DNA of 49,438 bases. Origin: JAIVJG01 sp964236735 (GTDB taxonomy: Bacteria; Acidobacteriota; Blastocatellia; Pyrinomonadales; Pyrinomonadaceae). The notes under the pieces are model-generated. The model made no database searches. It had not been told where the DNA came from and worked only from the letters and a program-made list of their open reading frames with translations. The translations under genes were made by a program, and so were the position numbers. The stretch is taken from positions 1-49,438 of the forward strand of contig CAXSFM010000028.1 of assembly GCA_964236735.1 (NCBI GenBank). The letters are read 5' to 3'. Below, one piece after another: positions 1 to 8,543 of this stretch (its first letter is position 1; each line of letters opens with the position of its first letter).

Positions 1-13
1 ACAAGTAATCATA

Positions 14-1798
14 TCAAGCATTATATCGCTGTCTGCTTTGATTTAGACAGTCCCAGACCGCGAGCGCGTTTTGTTGAACCTGCTCTACTACATCCGCCAA
101 AGCGACATCAGTTGATTGCTTCTCCGCGCGGTCAAATAACTCGACTACGCCGTCCGCGATCTTCTTGCCGACGGTGATGCGGAAGGGGATGCCGATCAGG
201 TCTGCGTCCTTGAACTTGACGCCGGCGCGCTCGTCGCGGTCATCGAGCAGGACATCGAGACCGGCGCGACGGAGTTCGGTGTAGAGTTTTTCTCCGGCCT
301 CGACGAGTTCAGGTTGTTTGATGTTGGTGATGGTCACGACGACATCGAAGGGCGCAATCGCGCGCGGCCAGATGATGCCGTCCGCATCGTGGTGCGCTTC
401 GATGGCGGCGGTGATGATGCGCTCGACGCCGATACCGTAGCTGCCCATCACGACGGGCACTTCCTTGCCGTCTTGATTGAGCACGCGCGCGCCCATCGAG
501 TCGGAATACTTCGTGCCGAGTTTGAAGATGTGGCCGACCTCCATCGCCTTGAAGACTTCGAGCGTGCCGGTCTCGCAGTACGGACAAGCCTCGCCAGCCG
601 CGACCGTGCGAAGGTCTGCCCAACTGTCAGGCTTGATGTCGCGCGTGATGTCCACGCCGCGCAGGTGTCGGTCGTCTTTGTTCGCGCCCGTCGTCATGTT
701 GCGACGCCCGCGCAGACTCGCGTCCGCGATGATGCGGACTTCGCGTTTGTTCTCCTTCGCGATTTCTCTGGCGCGGACGCCGCCGAGACTGCCCGCGCTC
801 GCGCCGAGCAGTTCGCGTATTTCTTCCGGGTGTGCGGGACGGACTTCGGAGACGCCGAGCGAGTCGCCCAACTTCGTTTCATGCAACTGATGATCGCCGC
901 GCAAGAGCGCGAGGACGGGAAACGTCTCCGCCCCTTTGCCCGCGATGTAAACGAGCGTTTTGATTTGACGTTCAGCCGCCGCGCCGCCGGGAAAGTTAAT
1001 CAAGTCTTCAATCGTGCGGACGCCGGGCGTGGCGAATTCTTCGGGCGCGTCCGGCCCCGTTTCATCCGTGACGGCGGGCAGGCGCGAGGTCGCTTTCTCA
1101 AGGTTCGCCGCGTAATCGCAGTTGGTGCAGTTGACGATTAAATCCTCGCCCGCGTCGGTCTTGACCATGAACTCGTTTGACTCCGAGCCGCCCATCGAGC
1201 CGGAAGACGCCTCGACGATGGAAAATTTCAGACCCGCGCGCGTGAAGATTTTTTTGTACGCTTCCTTCTGCGCGTCGAAAGAACGGTCGAGTCCGGCGCG
1301 GTCAACGTCGAACGTGTAGGCGTCCTTCATGTAGAACTGGCGCACGCGCATCAAGCCGGATTTGGGGCGCGGCTCGTCGCGAAACTTCGTCTGAATTTGA
1401 TACCAGACTTGCGGCAGTTGCTTGTACGAGCGCAGTTCGTGGCGCGCGATGGAAGTAAAAATTTCTTCGTGCGTCATGCCGAGACATAAGTCCGCGCCCT
1501 TGCGATCCTTCAGGCGGAACATGTCGTCGCCAATGGCGTCCCAACGGCCTGACTCTTTCCAAATCTCCGCCGGATGCAGCGCGGGCAGAAAAAATTCCTG
1601 ACCGCCGATGGCGTCCATCTCTTCGCGTATGATTTTCATGACGCGCACGATTGAGCGTTGCATGAGCGGCAGATACGAATAGATGCCTGCGGAGAGTTGA
1701 CGAATCAACCCCGCGCGCAAGAGCAGTTTATGAGAAATGACCTCTGCATCGGCAGGGACTTCGCGAAGCGTGGGAATGAAAAGTTGTGACCAGCGCAT
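14..1798 (-). CDS. proS: Prolyl-tRNA synthetase, bacterial type with editing insertion
   Basis: Charges tRNA-Pro with proline in the cytoplasm using ATP. The 594-residue protein has class II synthetase features: an N-terminal catalytic part with the THEE motif (MTHEEIF) and the arginine-rich RDEPRPKSGLMRVRQF block, a central insertion (about residues 225-390) of the YbaK/INS type that edits misacylated Ala-tRNA, motif 3 (GSYGIGVERI), and an anticodon-binding domain with a DDRDERAGVKFKDAD stretch. Length is slightly above the usual 570 because of a short C-terminal extension. The gene is complete, with TGA at 14-16. The only AAGGAG (1816-1821 on the complement) lies 17 nt before the ATG, too far for a normal ribosome binding site. 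It is divergent from the monooxygenase gene. Family assignment is very secure. Confidence 0.97.
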   Translation of the reverse strand: MRWSQLFIPTLREVPADAEVISHKLLLRAGLIRQLSAGIYSYLPLMQRSIVRVMKIIREEMDAIGGQEFFLPALHPAEIWKESGRWDAIGDDMFRLKDRKGADLCLGMTHEEIFTSIARHELRSYKQLPQVWYQIQTKFRDEPRPKSGLMRVRQFYMKDAYTFDVDRAGLDRSFDAQKEAYKKIFTRAGLKFSIVEASSGSMGGSESNEFMVKTDAGEDLIVNCTNCDYAANLEKATSRLPAVTDETGPDAPEEFATPGVRTIEDLINFPGGAAAERQIKTLVYIAGKGAETFPVLALLRGDHQLHETKLGDSLGVSEVRPAHPEEIRELLGASAGSLGGVRAREIAKENKREVRIIADASLRGRRNMTTGANKDDRHLRGVDITRDIKPDSWADLRTVAAGEACPYCETGTLEVFKAMEVGHIFKLGTKYSDSMGARVLNQDGKEVPVVMGSYGIGVERIITAAIEAHHDADGIIWPRAIAPFDVVVTITNIKQPELVEAGEKLYTELRRAGLDVLLDDRDERAGVKFKDADLIGIPFRITVGKKIADGVVELFDRAEKQSTDVALADVVEQVQQNALAVWDCLNQSRQRYNA

Positions 1799-1900
1799 AA
1801 GTGTTAAAGTGCTGTCTCCTTAAAACAGCGAGCCGAAATGTGTCCGCACATTCTCGCCTACAGCTTTATGCAAAGCAAACATGTCAGTGACAATGAGACG

Positions 1901-3049
1901 ATGAGAATCGCGATTATCGGCGGCGGCATCGGCGGTCTAACCCTCGCGCTCGCATTGCGTCTGGAAGGATTCACGCCGCAGGTCTTTGAGCAAGCGCCCG
2001 CCCTGCTCGACGTGGGCGCGGCCATCGCCGTGTGGCCGAATGCGATGCGCGTGCTGGCGCGACTCGGCCTCAGCGATGAAGTGTTAGCGCACGGCGGCAC
2101 AATCAAACGCGCGCGCTGGATGAGTTGGGACGGGCGCGTCCTGAACAGTTTCGCGCTGCCTGACGAGGATGCTCCCGCCGTCGCGCTTCATCGCGCGGAT
2201 TTGCAGTCAACACTTCTTCACGCGCTCGCGCCCGGCTGCGTTCATCTCGGAAAACATTTTGAAAGTTTTGAGCAAGACGGCGACAGCGTGCGCGCGACTT
2301 TCACGGACGGCAGCGACGCTGAATGCGACGCTCTCATCGGCGCGGACGGCCTGCATTCGCGCGTGCGCTCGCAACTGCTCGGCGATGCCGCGCCAATCTA
2401 TCACGGCTACACCGTCTGGCGCGGCATCGCGAAACTCGCGCACGACGACGCGCTGCCCGCAGAGACGGCGACGGAAATTTACGGCAGCGGCCAGCGTTTC
2501 GGCATCGGGCCAATCGGCGCGGGACGCACGGGCTGGTGGGCGACGGCGAACGAACCGGAAGCGACGGCGGAGTCCGCGTCCGAGCATCAGGAAAAACTGC
2601 TGCGACTGTTTGCAGGCTGGCACGCGCTGGTCAGAGAACTCATCGAGGCGACGCCATCGTCAAGCATTCTGCGTAACGCCGCGTATGATCGCCCTGCCGC
2701 ATCGCAATGGGGCGAGCGTGCCGTCACGCTGCTCGGCGACGCCGCGCATCCGCTCACGCCCAATCTAGGGCAGGGCGGCTGCATGGCGATTGAAGACGCG
2801 GCGGTTCTCGCGCGTTGTTTGCGAATGACGGGCGACGTGAATGCCGCGCTCAGGAATTATGAAGCGCACAGGCGAGCGCGCACGTCGAGAGTCTGCGCGT
2901 ACTCGTCGCGTTACGGTCATGTCGGGCAATGGCAGGGCGCGTCTCTCGTGCGCGTGCGTCGAGAATTGTTGTCGAAGATTCCCGCGCGGACGGGGCGGAG
3001 GCTGTTGCGTCTCATCTTCGATTACGATGCTTATGGCGTCAGCCTTTGA
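1901..3049 (+). CDS. FAD-dependent aromatic-type monooxygenase
   Basis: Flavoprotein hydroxylase of the PHBH/salicylate hydroxylase group (UbiH-like fold), using NAD(P)H and O2. The substrate cannot be read from sequence. The protein opens directly with the Rossmann dinucleotide motif IIGGGIGGL, has the DG motif (IGADGLHSRVR) near residue 155 and the GD motif (LLGDAAHPLTPNLGQGG) near residue 280. I chose the ATG at 1901 rather than an upstream in-frame codon at 1838, because the FAD motif must lie at the extreme N-terminus and the 21 extra residues look non-conserved. The product is 382 residues, normal for the family. It stands alone between divergent proS and glyA, so context gives no pathway. 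Confidence 0.88.
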   Translation: MRIAIIGGGIGGLTLALALRLEGFTPQVFEQAPALLDVGAAIAVWPNAMRVLARLGLSDEVLAHGGTIKRARWMSWDGRVLNSFALPDEDAPAVALHRADLQSTLLHALAPGCVHLGKHFESFEQDGDSVRATFTDGSDAECDALIGADGLHSRVRSQLLGDAAPIYHGYTVWRGIAKLAHDDALPAETATEIYGSGQRFGIGPIGAGRTGWWATANEPEATAESASEHQEKLLRLFAGWHALVRELIEATPSSSILRNAAYDRPAASQWGERAVTLLGDAAHPLTPNLGQGGCMAIEDAAVLARCLRMTGDVNAALRNYEAHRRARTSRVCAYSSRYGHVGQWQGASLVRVRRELLSKIPARTGRRLLRLIFDYDAYGVSL

Positions 3050-3186
3050 AGCTTGTGCGGAACGCTCGAACGCAAGGCCGAATCGTGAGAGAGGTTTCGT
3101 TGCAGCGTGCAAGTGCGTGATGTAACATCAAACGCCTGCAAAGATACGCCTGTGAAGTTGCGAATAAAACGGATGAAGGAGAAGAG

Positions 3187-4491
3187 ATGGACGATCTGCG
3201 AAACGCGCCGCTCGCCGAAGTTGACCCGCTCGTGAGCCGCGCCATTGACGACGAAGTGCGACGGCAAGCGGAAGGATTGGAACTCATCGCCTCGGAGAAT
3301 TTTGTCAGCGAAGCCGTGCTTGAAGCGATGGGTTCGGTCTTCACGAACAAGTACGCCGAAGGCTATCCGAAGAAGCGTTACTACGGCGGCTGCGAATTCT
3401 CGGATGTGGTCGAGCAGGCGGCGATTGACCGCGCGAAAGAAATCTTCGGTGCGGAACACGCCAACGTCCAGCCGCATAGCGGCGCGCAGGCCAACATGTC
3501 TGTCTATCTCGCGGCTATCAGCTACGGCGATCAGATTCTCGGCATGAACCTCTCGCACGGCGGGCATCTGACGCACGGGCATCCGCTCAATTTCTCCGGC
3601 TTGAGCTACAAGGTAGCGGACTACGGCGTCTCGCGCGAGACAGAGCAGATTGATTACGACGAGTTGCAGCGCACAGCCGAAGAGCACAAGCCGAAGATGA
3701 TCGTCTGCGGCGCGTCCGCTTATCCGCGCATTATAGACTTCGAGCGCATCGGGCAGATCGCCAAGAGCGTCGGCGCGCGCGTCATGGCCGACATCGCGCA
3801 CATCGCCGGCCCCGTCGCCGCGGGACTTCATCCTTCGCCCGTCCCGCACGCCGATTACGTGACGACGACCACGCACAAGACTCTGCGCGGCCCGCGCGGC
3901 GGACTTATCCTGTGTCGCGAAGAACACGCGAAGGAAATTGACCGGCGCGTCTTTCCCGGCGTGCAGGGCGGCCCGCTCGTTCACATCATCGCGGCGAAGG
4001 CGGTCGCGTTCGGCGAGGCTCTGCGCGAAGATTTCAAGGAGTATCAACGTCGCGTCTTACAGAATGCTAAAGCTCTCGCAGCGGAGTTGGCGGCGTCAGG
4101 GTTTCGGCTCGTCTCCGGCGGCACGGACAATCATCTCGTGCTCGTTGACGTCTTTATGGGCGGCAAGGGCATCACGGGTAAAGTCGCGGAAAAAGCTCTC
4201 GAAGCGGCGAGCATCACCGTCAACAAAAACACGATTCCGTTCGACACCAACTCGCCCTTCACGGCATCCGGCATCCGACTCGGCACGCCTGCGCTGACCA
4301 CGCGCGGCATGGGTGAAGAAGAGATGCGACAAATCGCGCGACTCATCGCCTCCGTGCTGCACGAGCCGGAATCCGAGGATGTGCGCCGCACCGTCACGCA
4401 GTCCGTCCACGAACTCGCCGCGCGCTTCCCGCTCTACCCCAAACGCCTCAGAGCAGCCATGCCCGAAATCGAAGCGATGGGCGCGGATTGA
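3187..4491 (+). CDS. glyA: Serine hydroxymethyltransferase
   Basis: Interconverts serine and glycine while transferring a one-carbon unit to tetrahydrofolate; cytosolic, PLP dependent. The 434-residue sequence has the conserved start EGLELIASENF, the substrate-binding HSGAQAN block near residue 97, and the PLP lysine in TTTTHKTLRGPRGG (Lys232). An AAGGAG at 3176-3181 stands 5 nt before the ATG, so the start is firm. Oddity: the last 28 codons and stop (4403-4491) occur again at 5177-5265 beyond a toxin-antitoxin pair, with only synonymous differences. The present 3' end may therefore have come from another strain's glyA. Confidence 0.98.
   Translation: MDDLRNAPLAEVDPLVSRAIDDEVRRQAEGLELIASENFVSEAVLEAMGSVFTNKYAEGYPKKRYYGGCEFSDVVEQAAIDRAKEIFGAEHANVQPHSGAQANMSVYLAAISYGDQILGMNLSHGGHLTHGHPLNFSGLSYKVADYGVSRETEQIDYDELQRTAEEHKPKMIVCGASAYPRIIDFERIGQIAKSVGARVMADIAHIAGPVAAGLHPSPVPHADYVTTTTHKTLRGPRGGLILCREEHAKEIDRRVFPGVQGGPLVHIIAAKAVAFGEALREDFKEYQRRVLQNAKALAAELAASGFRLVSGGTDNHLVLVDVFMGGKGITGKVAEKALEAASITVNKNTIPFDTNSPFTASGIRLGTPALTTRGMGEEEMRQIARLIASVLHEPESEDVRRTVTQSVHELAARFPLYPKRLRAAMPEIEAMGAD
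4403..4491 (+). repeat. glyA 3'-end direct repeat, copy 1
   Basis: Last 28 codons plus stop of the intact glyA. Its partner is 5177-5265. Over the shared codons there are seven third- or first-position changes (for example TTC/TTT, CTC/CTG, AGA/CGA, GCC/GCA), all synonymous, and the stop differs (TGA against TAG). Confidence 0.93.
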
Positions 4492-4506
4492 GGTTAGAGG
4501 TAACAG

Positions 4507-4764
4507 ATGTCAACTCATACAAAAACGCTTGAAGAATTGATCAGGGAGCTTCCGCCGCAGAGCCGGGATGAGGTCAGAAACTTCATTGAATTACTCATCT
4601 CTCAACCGCCTCCAGAAGTGCAAGTCGAGCAATCAACATCGCAGAATACATTCGAGCAACTTTTCGGGACGTGGGATAGCGGCGATGAAAACTCCGCCGA
4701 TAATGAGCAAATTGATGCTGATCTCGCGCGTCAGTATGCCGACGATCACAAGGCAGGCAGTTGA
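4507..4764 (+). CDS. Antitoxin of a VapBC-like pair (DUF2281-like)
   Basis: An 85-residue acidic protein starting 15 nt after glyA. The N-terminal half (TLEELIRELPPQSRDEVRNF) resembles DUF2281/VapB-type antitoxin leaders. The C-terminal half ends in the SGDENSADNEQIDADLARQYADD pattern typical of small antitoxins, which is likely the toxin-binding part. Its TGA (4762-4764) shares one base with the ATG of the PIN-domain gene, the normal translational coupling of toxin-antitoxin operons. Base composition is visibly less GC-rich than glyA, which fits acquisition. It has no recognisable ribbon-helix-helix or AbrB DNA-binding motif, so autoregulation is only assumed from the family. Confidence 0.8.
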   Translation: MSTHTKTLEELIRELPPQSRDEVRNFIELLISQPPPEVQVEQSTSQNTFEQLFGTWDSGDENSADNEQIDADLARQYADDHKAGS

Positions 4765-5159
4765 TGTTGCTCGACAGTTCTGGTCTCTTGTGTCTGCTGG
4801 ATAAACGCGAGCGACGACACGCGGATGCCGTTAACCTATATCAAGCAGCAGGATGGGGACTGACTCACAATTACATTGTGGCTGAATTCATTGCTCTGAC
4901 TGTTGCGCGGCGAATGCCGAAGACAACTTCGCTCAAGTTTGTCTCGGCGCTACTTGAAAACGAGAGAGTTGAAATGTGGTGGGTGGACAAGGAGATTCAT
5001 CAGGCGGCCCTCGACCTCCTACAATCCCGCTTGGATAAAGAATGGTCTTTGTGTGATGCGGTCAGTTTCATCATTATGCAGCGCTTTCATGTGACCGATG
5101 CCCTGACGACGGATCATCATTTTGAGCAGGCCGGTTTCGTGCGTTTGCTCCAGCCATAG
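4764..5159 (+). CDS. PIN-domain ribonuclease toxin (VapC-like)
   Basis: Predicted metal-dependent endoribonuclease toxin of the VapC kind, neutralised by the upstream antitoxin. The 131-residue PIN domain keeps the acidic active-site set: Asp4 (LLDSSGLL), Glu41 (IVAEFIAL), Asp98 (SLCDAVSF) and Asp117 (LTTDHHFEQAGF). Start: ATG at 4764 overlaps the antitoxin stop by one base; a TTG at 4761 would add one residue. Domain and length are intact, so the toxin should be active. RNA target unknown. The pair lies exactly between two copies of the glyA 3' end, as expected of a small mobile module. Confidence 0.88.
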   Translation: MLLDSSGLLCLLDKRERRHADAVNLYQAAGWGLTHNYIVAEFIALTVARRMPKTTSLKFVSALLENERVEMWWVDKEIHQAALDLLQSRLDKEWSLCDAVSFIIMQRFHVTDALTTDHHFEQAGFVRLLQP

Positions 5160-5163
5160 CAAC

Positions 5164-5265
5164 ATGGCAGAAAAGCCCGTCCACGAACTCGCCGCGCGCT
5201 TTCCGCTCTACCCGAAACGCCTGCGAGCGGCAATGCCGGAAATCGAAGCGATGGGCGCGGATTAG
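5164..5265 (+). pseudogene. Duplicated glyA 3' end, remnant of serine hydroxymethyltransferase
   Basis: An 89-nt segment (5177-5265) repeats the end of glyA and still encodes exactly its last 28 residues, VHELAARFPLYPKR and onward to the terminal GAD, then TAG. A fortuitous in-frame ATG at 5164 gives a 33-residue reading frame (MAEKP plus the tail), but there is no clear ribosome binding site. I regard it as a leftover of recombination at glyA rather than a gene. It begins just after the PIN toxin stop (5159). All differences from the intact copy are synonymous, so the two sequences diverged while both were parts of working genes. Confidence 0.9.
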
Positions 5266-5395
5266 CGAGTGATAAAGATTTATGTAACAACTATCATCCG
5301 TCGCTGTTTTTCTTCGACGGTTCGTTTCCAGTCAGACAACATTGTCGTCGCCTGCCTTACAAGTTTCACGCGCGACGACCACAAAGGATAATCGA

Positions 5396-5971
5396 ATGCA
5401 AAACGAAAGAGACCCTAACCTCTCCGCCGGCGCTCAGAACATTCCAACTTTGGGCGCGAGCAATTTCACGCAAAACACCATGCGCGTTCCTGCGGGCATG
5501 GAAGGCATCGCCGTCGCCCTTCAACGTCATGCACAGTCCGGCGCGAACTGGTTCTTCTGGATTGCCGCACTCTCGATGATTAACTCGCTCGTCCTGCTGG
5601 CTGCGAACGGGCGTTGGAATTTCCTCGCCGGGCTGGGCGTGACGCAGTTGATTGACGCGCTCGCGCTCGGCATGTCGGAAAACCTGGGCGGGACGACAAC
5701 GACAATCATCGCTCTATTGCTCGACGTGATGGTCGCGGGAATTTTTGTCGGTCTGGGATTGTTCGCGCGCAAAGGGCAGACGTGGGCGTTCGCGCTCGGC
5801 ATGGTCATCTACGTCCTCGATGCGCTGCTCTTTCTCTTTGTGCAGGATTGGTTGAGCGTGGCCTTTCACGCCTATGTCATTTACCGTCTCTACAAAGGTT
5901 TCGCGTCCAGCAGGAAACTCAAAATGCTGGAAGCCGAAGCCGCCACGCCCGTGCCCTTGAGTAATCTTTGA
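5396..5971 (+). CDS. Multi-pass membrane protein of unknown function
   Basis: A 191-residue protein. The first 45 residues are polar and probably cytoplasmic. Four or five hydrophobic helices follow, around NWFFWIAALSMINSLVLL, FLAGLGVTQLIDALALG, TIIALLLDVMVAGIFVGLG, WAFALGMVIYVLDALLFLF and a weaker VAFHAYVIYRLYKGF, then a short charged tail. I do not recognise a named family. The start was set at ATG 5396 because AAAGGA (5383-5388) lies 7 nt upstream; the longer frame from a TTG at 5342 has no such site. It precedes the DinG-type helicase gene by 35 nt on the same strand, so they may be cotranscribed, but no functional link is evident. Confidence 0.8.
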   Translation: MQNERDPNLSAGAQNIPTLGASNFTQNTMRVPAGMEGIAVALQRHAQSGANWFFWIAALSMINSLVLLAANGRWNFLAGLGVTQLIDALALGMSENLGGTTTTIIALLLDVMVAGIFVGLGLFARKGQTWAFALGMVIYVLDALLFLFVQDWLSVAFHAYVIYRLYKGFASSRKLKMLEAEAATPVPLSNL

Positions 5972-6006
5972 GACAGACAACTCACATCGCCCGCATCTAA
6001 ACAAGC

Positions 6007-7995
6007 ATGGAAGAAATCTTCGGCCCCAAAGGTCTCATCGCGCGCGCGCATCCTGAGTACGAGCATCGTCCCGGCCAGATACAAATGGCCGAGGCTGTGA
6101 TGCGCGCGTTTGAAGATCGGCGGCATCTCGTAGTTGAAGCAGGGACGGGGACGGGGAAGACGCTCGCTTATCTCGTGCCGGCGATTGCGGCGGCGACGGC
6201 GCGCGGCGGTCGCGTCGTCATCTCGACGGGCACGAAAAATTTGCAGGAACAGTTGATGGAAAAGGACGTGCCTTTTCTACAGCGCGTGCTGCCGAAAAAA
6301 TTCACCGCTTCGGCCATGAAGGGGCGCGGCAATTACGCCTGCCTCAATCGCATCAAGAAGGCGGAGAACGCGCCCGTCCTCGATGGACTCGATGATGTTG
6401 ACTACTTCGAGGAAGTGCGCCACTGGGCGCGCGAGTCTGAATCAGGCGACCGCGCGGAGTTGACCGAGTTGCCGGAGTATCTTTCTTTCTGGCGACACAT
6501 AGACGCGCGCTCGGAAATTTGTCTGGGACAGAAATGTCCCGATTATGACCCTTGCTTCATCACGCGGATGCGCTCGCGCGCGACGGACGCCGACATCATC
6601 ATCGTCAATCATCATCTCTTCTTCGCAGACCTCGCCCTGCGCGGCGGCGAATACGGGCAGGTCATCCCGGATTACTCCGCCGTCATCTTCGACGAGGCGC
6701 ACCAGATCGAGGACGTGGCGGCGGAATACTTCGGCGCGCAAGTCTCGAATTATCAAATCGAAGACGTGCTGCGCGACTTGCAACAACTGCCCGTCACGGA
6801 CTCAAGCGTCAACCGTGAACTGACGAAGAACGCGGGGCGCATCGCTCGTTTCGGCGAAAATTTCTGGATCGGTTTTACACGCGACGCGCGCGGCGAGGAA
6901 GGCCGCTACCCGATTGCGCCCGGCACGTTCGCGCGCAAAAACAACGCGGGCGAGATTGAAGCGACCGCGCTCGGCGATGCGTATCTCAAACTTGACGGCG
7001 CGTTGCAGAGAATGGAGACGACGCTCGACGCCATCAAAGAGCAGCCGCCGGAAATTGAAAATCTCGTCAGGCGTCTGCGCGAAGTGCGCTTCAATCTTGA
7101 GTTCATCGTCGCGGGCGACGACCGTCGTTACGTCTATTGGACGGAGCGACGCGGGCGCGGCGTCTTCCTGCGCGCCTCTCCGATTGATGTCTCAACGCTA
7201 TTGCAAGACAAACTTTTTGACCGCGTTGAGACCGTCGTTCTGACTTCCGCGACGCTCGCCAGCGCGGGCAATTTCAAATTCGTGCGCGAGCGTCTCGGCC
7301 TGCCGGAGAACACGGACGAACTCGTCGCGCCTTCGGGCTACGACTACGAAAGTCAGGCAGTGCTCTATCTACCGCCACGGATGCCCGACCCGCGCTCGCC
7401 GCAATGGGCGGAAGCGGCAGCGGCAGAAGTCGTCAAGCTGCTCGAAGTGACGGAGGGACGCGCGTTCGTCTTGTCAACATCTCTGAGCGGGATGCGTTCA
7501 CTCTTCGAGCGCGTCGCGCCGCAGATTGAATATCCGTGTTTCGTGCAGGGCAGCGCGTCGAAAGCGGGACTGCTGGAAAAATTTCGTAAGACGCCGCACG
7601 CGGTGCTGTTCGCCACGTCGAGCTTCTGGCAGGGCGTTGACGTGCGCGGTGAGCAACTGTCGTGCGTCATCATAGACAAGTTGCCGTTCGCCGTGCCGAG
7701 CGACCCGGTCGTCGCCGCCAGACAAAAATTTATAGACGAGGGGGGCGGCTCAAGCTTCTTCGACTACAGCGTGCCGCAGGCCATCATCAGTCTCAAGCAG
7801 GGACTCGGACGACTCATCCGCAGCGCGACGGACAGAGGCGTCCTCGCCGTCCTCGACCCGCGTCTCCGCACGCAATCCTACGGGCGACTCTTTCTCAAAA
7901 GCCTGCCGCCATGCCACGTTACGACGGACATCAATGAAGTGGAAGACAAGTTCAAGGCTCAAAGTTCAAAGTTCAAAGTTGGACAGCCAGTTTGA
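6007..7995 (+). CDS. dinG: ATP-dependent DNA helicase, DinG/XPD family with Fe-S cluster
   Basis: Superfamily 2 helicase expected to unwind DNA structures 5' to 3'. Visible motifs in 662 residues: the N-terminal RPGQ motif (residues 21-24), Walker A GTGTGKT (46-52), four cysteines suited to a 4Fe-4S cluster (Cys112, Cys172, Cys177, Cys183), the DEAH box (229-232) and the C-terminal QGLGRLIRS motif VI. The symbol reflects the family; YoaA-like paralogues cannot be excluded. Oddity: the last 15 or so codons run into a TTCAAAG-word repeat arm (7956-7979), so the tail KFKAQSSKFKVGQPV is encoded by dispersed-repeat DNA and is unlikely to be conserved. No good ribosome binding site precedes the ATG. 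Confidence 0.93.
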   Translation: MEEIFGPKGLIARAHPEYEHRPGQIQMAEAVMRAFEDRRHLVVEAGTGTGKTLAYLVPAIAAATARGGRVVISTGTKNLQEQLMEKDVPFLQRVLPKKFTASAMKGRGNYACLNRIKKAENAPVLDGLDDVDYFEEVRHWARESESGDRAELTELPEYLSFWRHIDARSEICLGQKCPDYDPCFITRMRSRATDADIIIVNHHLFFADLALRGGEYGQVIPDYSAVIFDEAHQIEDVAAEYFGAQVSNYQIEDVLRDLQQLPVTDSSVNRELTKNAGRIARFGENFWIGFTRDARGEEGRYPIAPGTFARKNNAGEIEATALGDAYLKLDGALQRMETTLDAIKEQPPEIENLVRRLREVRFNLEFIVAGDDRRYVYWTERRGRGVFLRASPIDVSTLLQDKLFDRVETVVLTSATLASAGNFKFVRERLGLPENTDELVAPSGYDYESQAVLYLPPRMPDPRSPQWAEAAAAEVVKLLEVTEGRAFVLSTSLSGMRSLFERVAPQIEYPCFVQGSASKAGLLEKFRKTPHAVLFATSSFWQGVDVRGEQLSCVIIDKLPFAVPSDPVVAARQKFIDEGGGSSFFDYSVPQAIISLKQGLGRLIRSATDRGVLAVLDPRLRTQSYGRLFLKSLPPCHVTTDINEVEDKFKAQSSKFKVGQPV

Positions 7996-8080
7996 GTTTG
8001 ATGCGCGCATTTGTTTCGCATGATGCGAGCGACGCGCGCCTCGCTTGCGGCTTTGCATTTTGAACCTTAAACTTTGAACC
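7956..8080. repeat. Inverted repeat built from TTCAAAG words (dinG tail to queD start)
   Basis: Left arm 7956-7979 and right arm 8057-8080 are inverted copies, 20 of 24 positions pairing, around a 77-nt loop. The left arm is the coding tail of the helicase gene; the right arm ends at the base before the queD ATG (8081). The same word family forms the hairpin at 46784-46869. Confidence 0.85.
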
Positions 8081-8455
8081 ATGTTTGAAGTGATGATCGA
8101 GCGCAATTTTTCGAGCGCGCATCAACTGCGCGGCTACAAAGGCAAGTGTGAAAATCTGCACGGGCACAACTACAAAATCGAGATTTACGCGCGCGGTCGC
8201 GAGCTTGATAACATCGGTCTGCTCGTGGATTTCGGCGAACTCAAAGCGGCGGCGGACGAGATCGTCAACTATCTCGACCATCGCAACATCAATGAGCTTC
8301 CGCCCTTCGACGTGGAGCTAAATCCTTCGGCGGAAAATCTCGCGCGCTACATTCTTGAGCGCGTCGCGTCGAGCGTCGGAGATGAGCGCGTGCAGGTTTA
8401 CAAAGTGCGCTGCTTCGAGACACCGACGAGCGTCGCGACGTACCAGACGGACTAA
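8081..8455 (+). CDS. queD: 6-carboxytetrahydropterin synthase / PTPS family protein
   Basis: Member of the 6-pyruvoyl-tetrahydropterin synthase fold. In bacteria it usually makes 6-carboxy-5,6,7,8-tetrahydropterin from dihydroneopterin triphosphate for queuosine-type 7-deazaguanine. The 124 residues show the zinc ligands His14 (SSAHQLRG), His27 and His29 (LHGHNY), catalytic Cys23, the Asp66-His67 pair (LDHRN) and Glu113 in CFETPTSVATY. Those are the expected catalytic residues and length for QueD. No other queuosine genes are nearby, so a folate- or biopterin-related role is possible. The ATG immediately follows a repeat arm and has no Shine-Dalgarno, so translation may depend on structure in the repeat. 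Confidence 0.87.
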   Translation: MFEVMIERNFSSAHQLRGYKGKCENLHGHNYKIEIYARGRELDNIGLLVDFGELKAAADEIVNYLDHRNINELPPFDVELNPSAENLARYILERVASSVGDERVQVYKVRCFETPTSVATYQTD

Positions 8456-8458
8456 AAT

Positions 8459-8538
8459 AGAAGGCAGCAGGCAGAAAGCAGAAGGCAGTCAAGAGCGAGA
8501 TGTCTTGACCGCCTTCTGCTTTCTGCCTACTGCCTTCT
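8459..8538. repeat. 36-bp inverted repeat of GGCAGAA words
   Basis: Arms 8459-8494 and 8503-8538 pair over 36 bp with two mismatches around an 8-nt loop. Each arm is quasi-tandem (AGAAGGCAGCAGGCAGAAAG and so on). It fills the 88-nt gap between the convergent ends of queD and the NtrC-type gene, so it probably acts as a two-way terminator, though no clear U-tract is present. Confidence 0.93.
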
Positions 8539-8543
8539 GTTCT

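Noticed and set aside
314..1141. Long open frame opposite proS (275 residues)
   Set aside because: It lies fully antisense to a conserved synthetase in GC-rich DNA and shows Asp/Arg/Val-rich text without any family signature.
3031..4047. Open frame opposite glyA (338 residues)
   Set aside because: Antisense shadow of a very conserved enzyme; no recognisable motif and no ribosome binding site.
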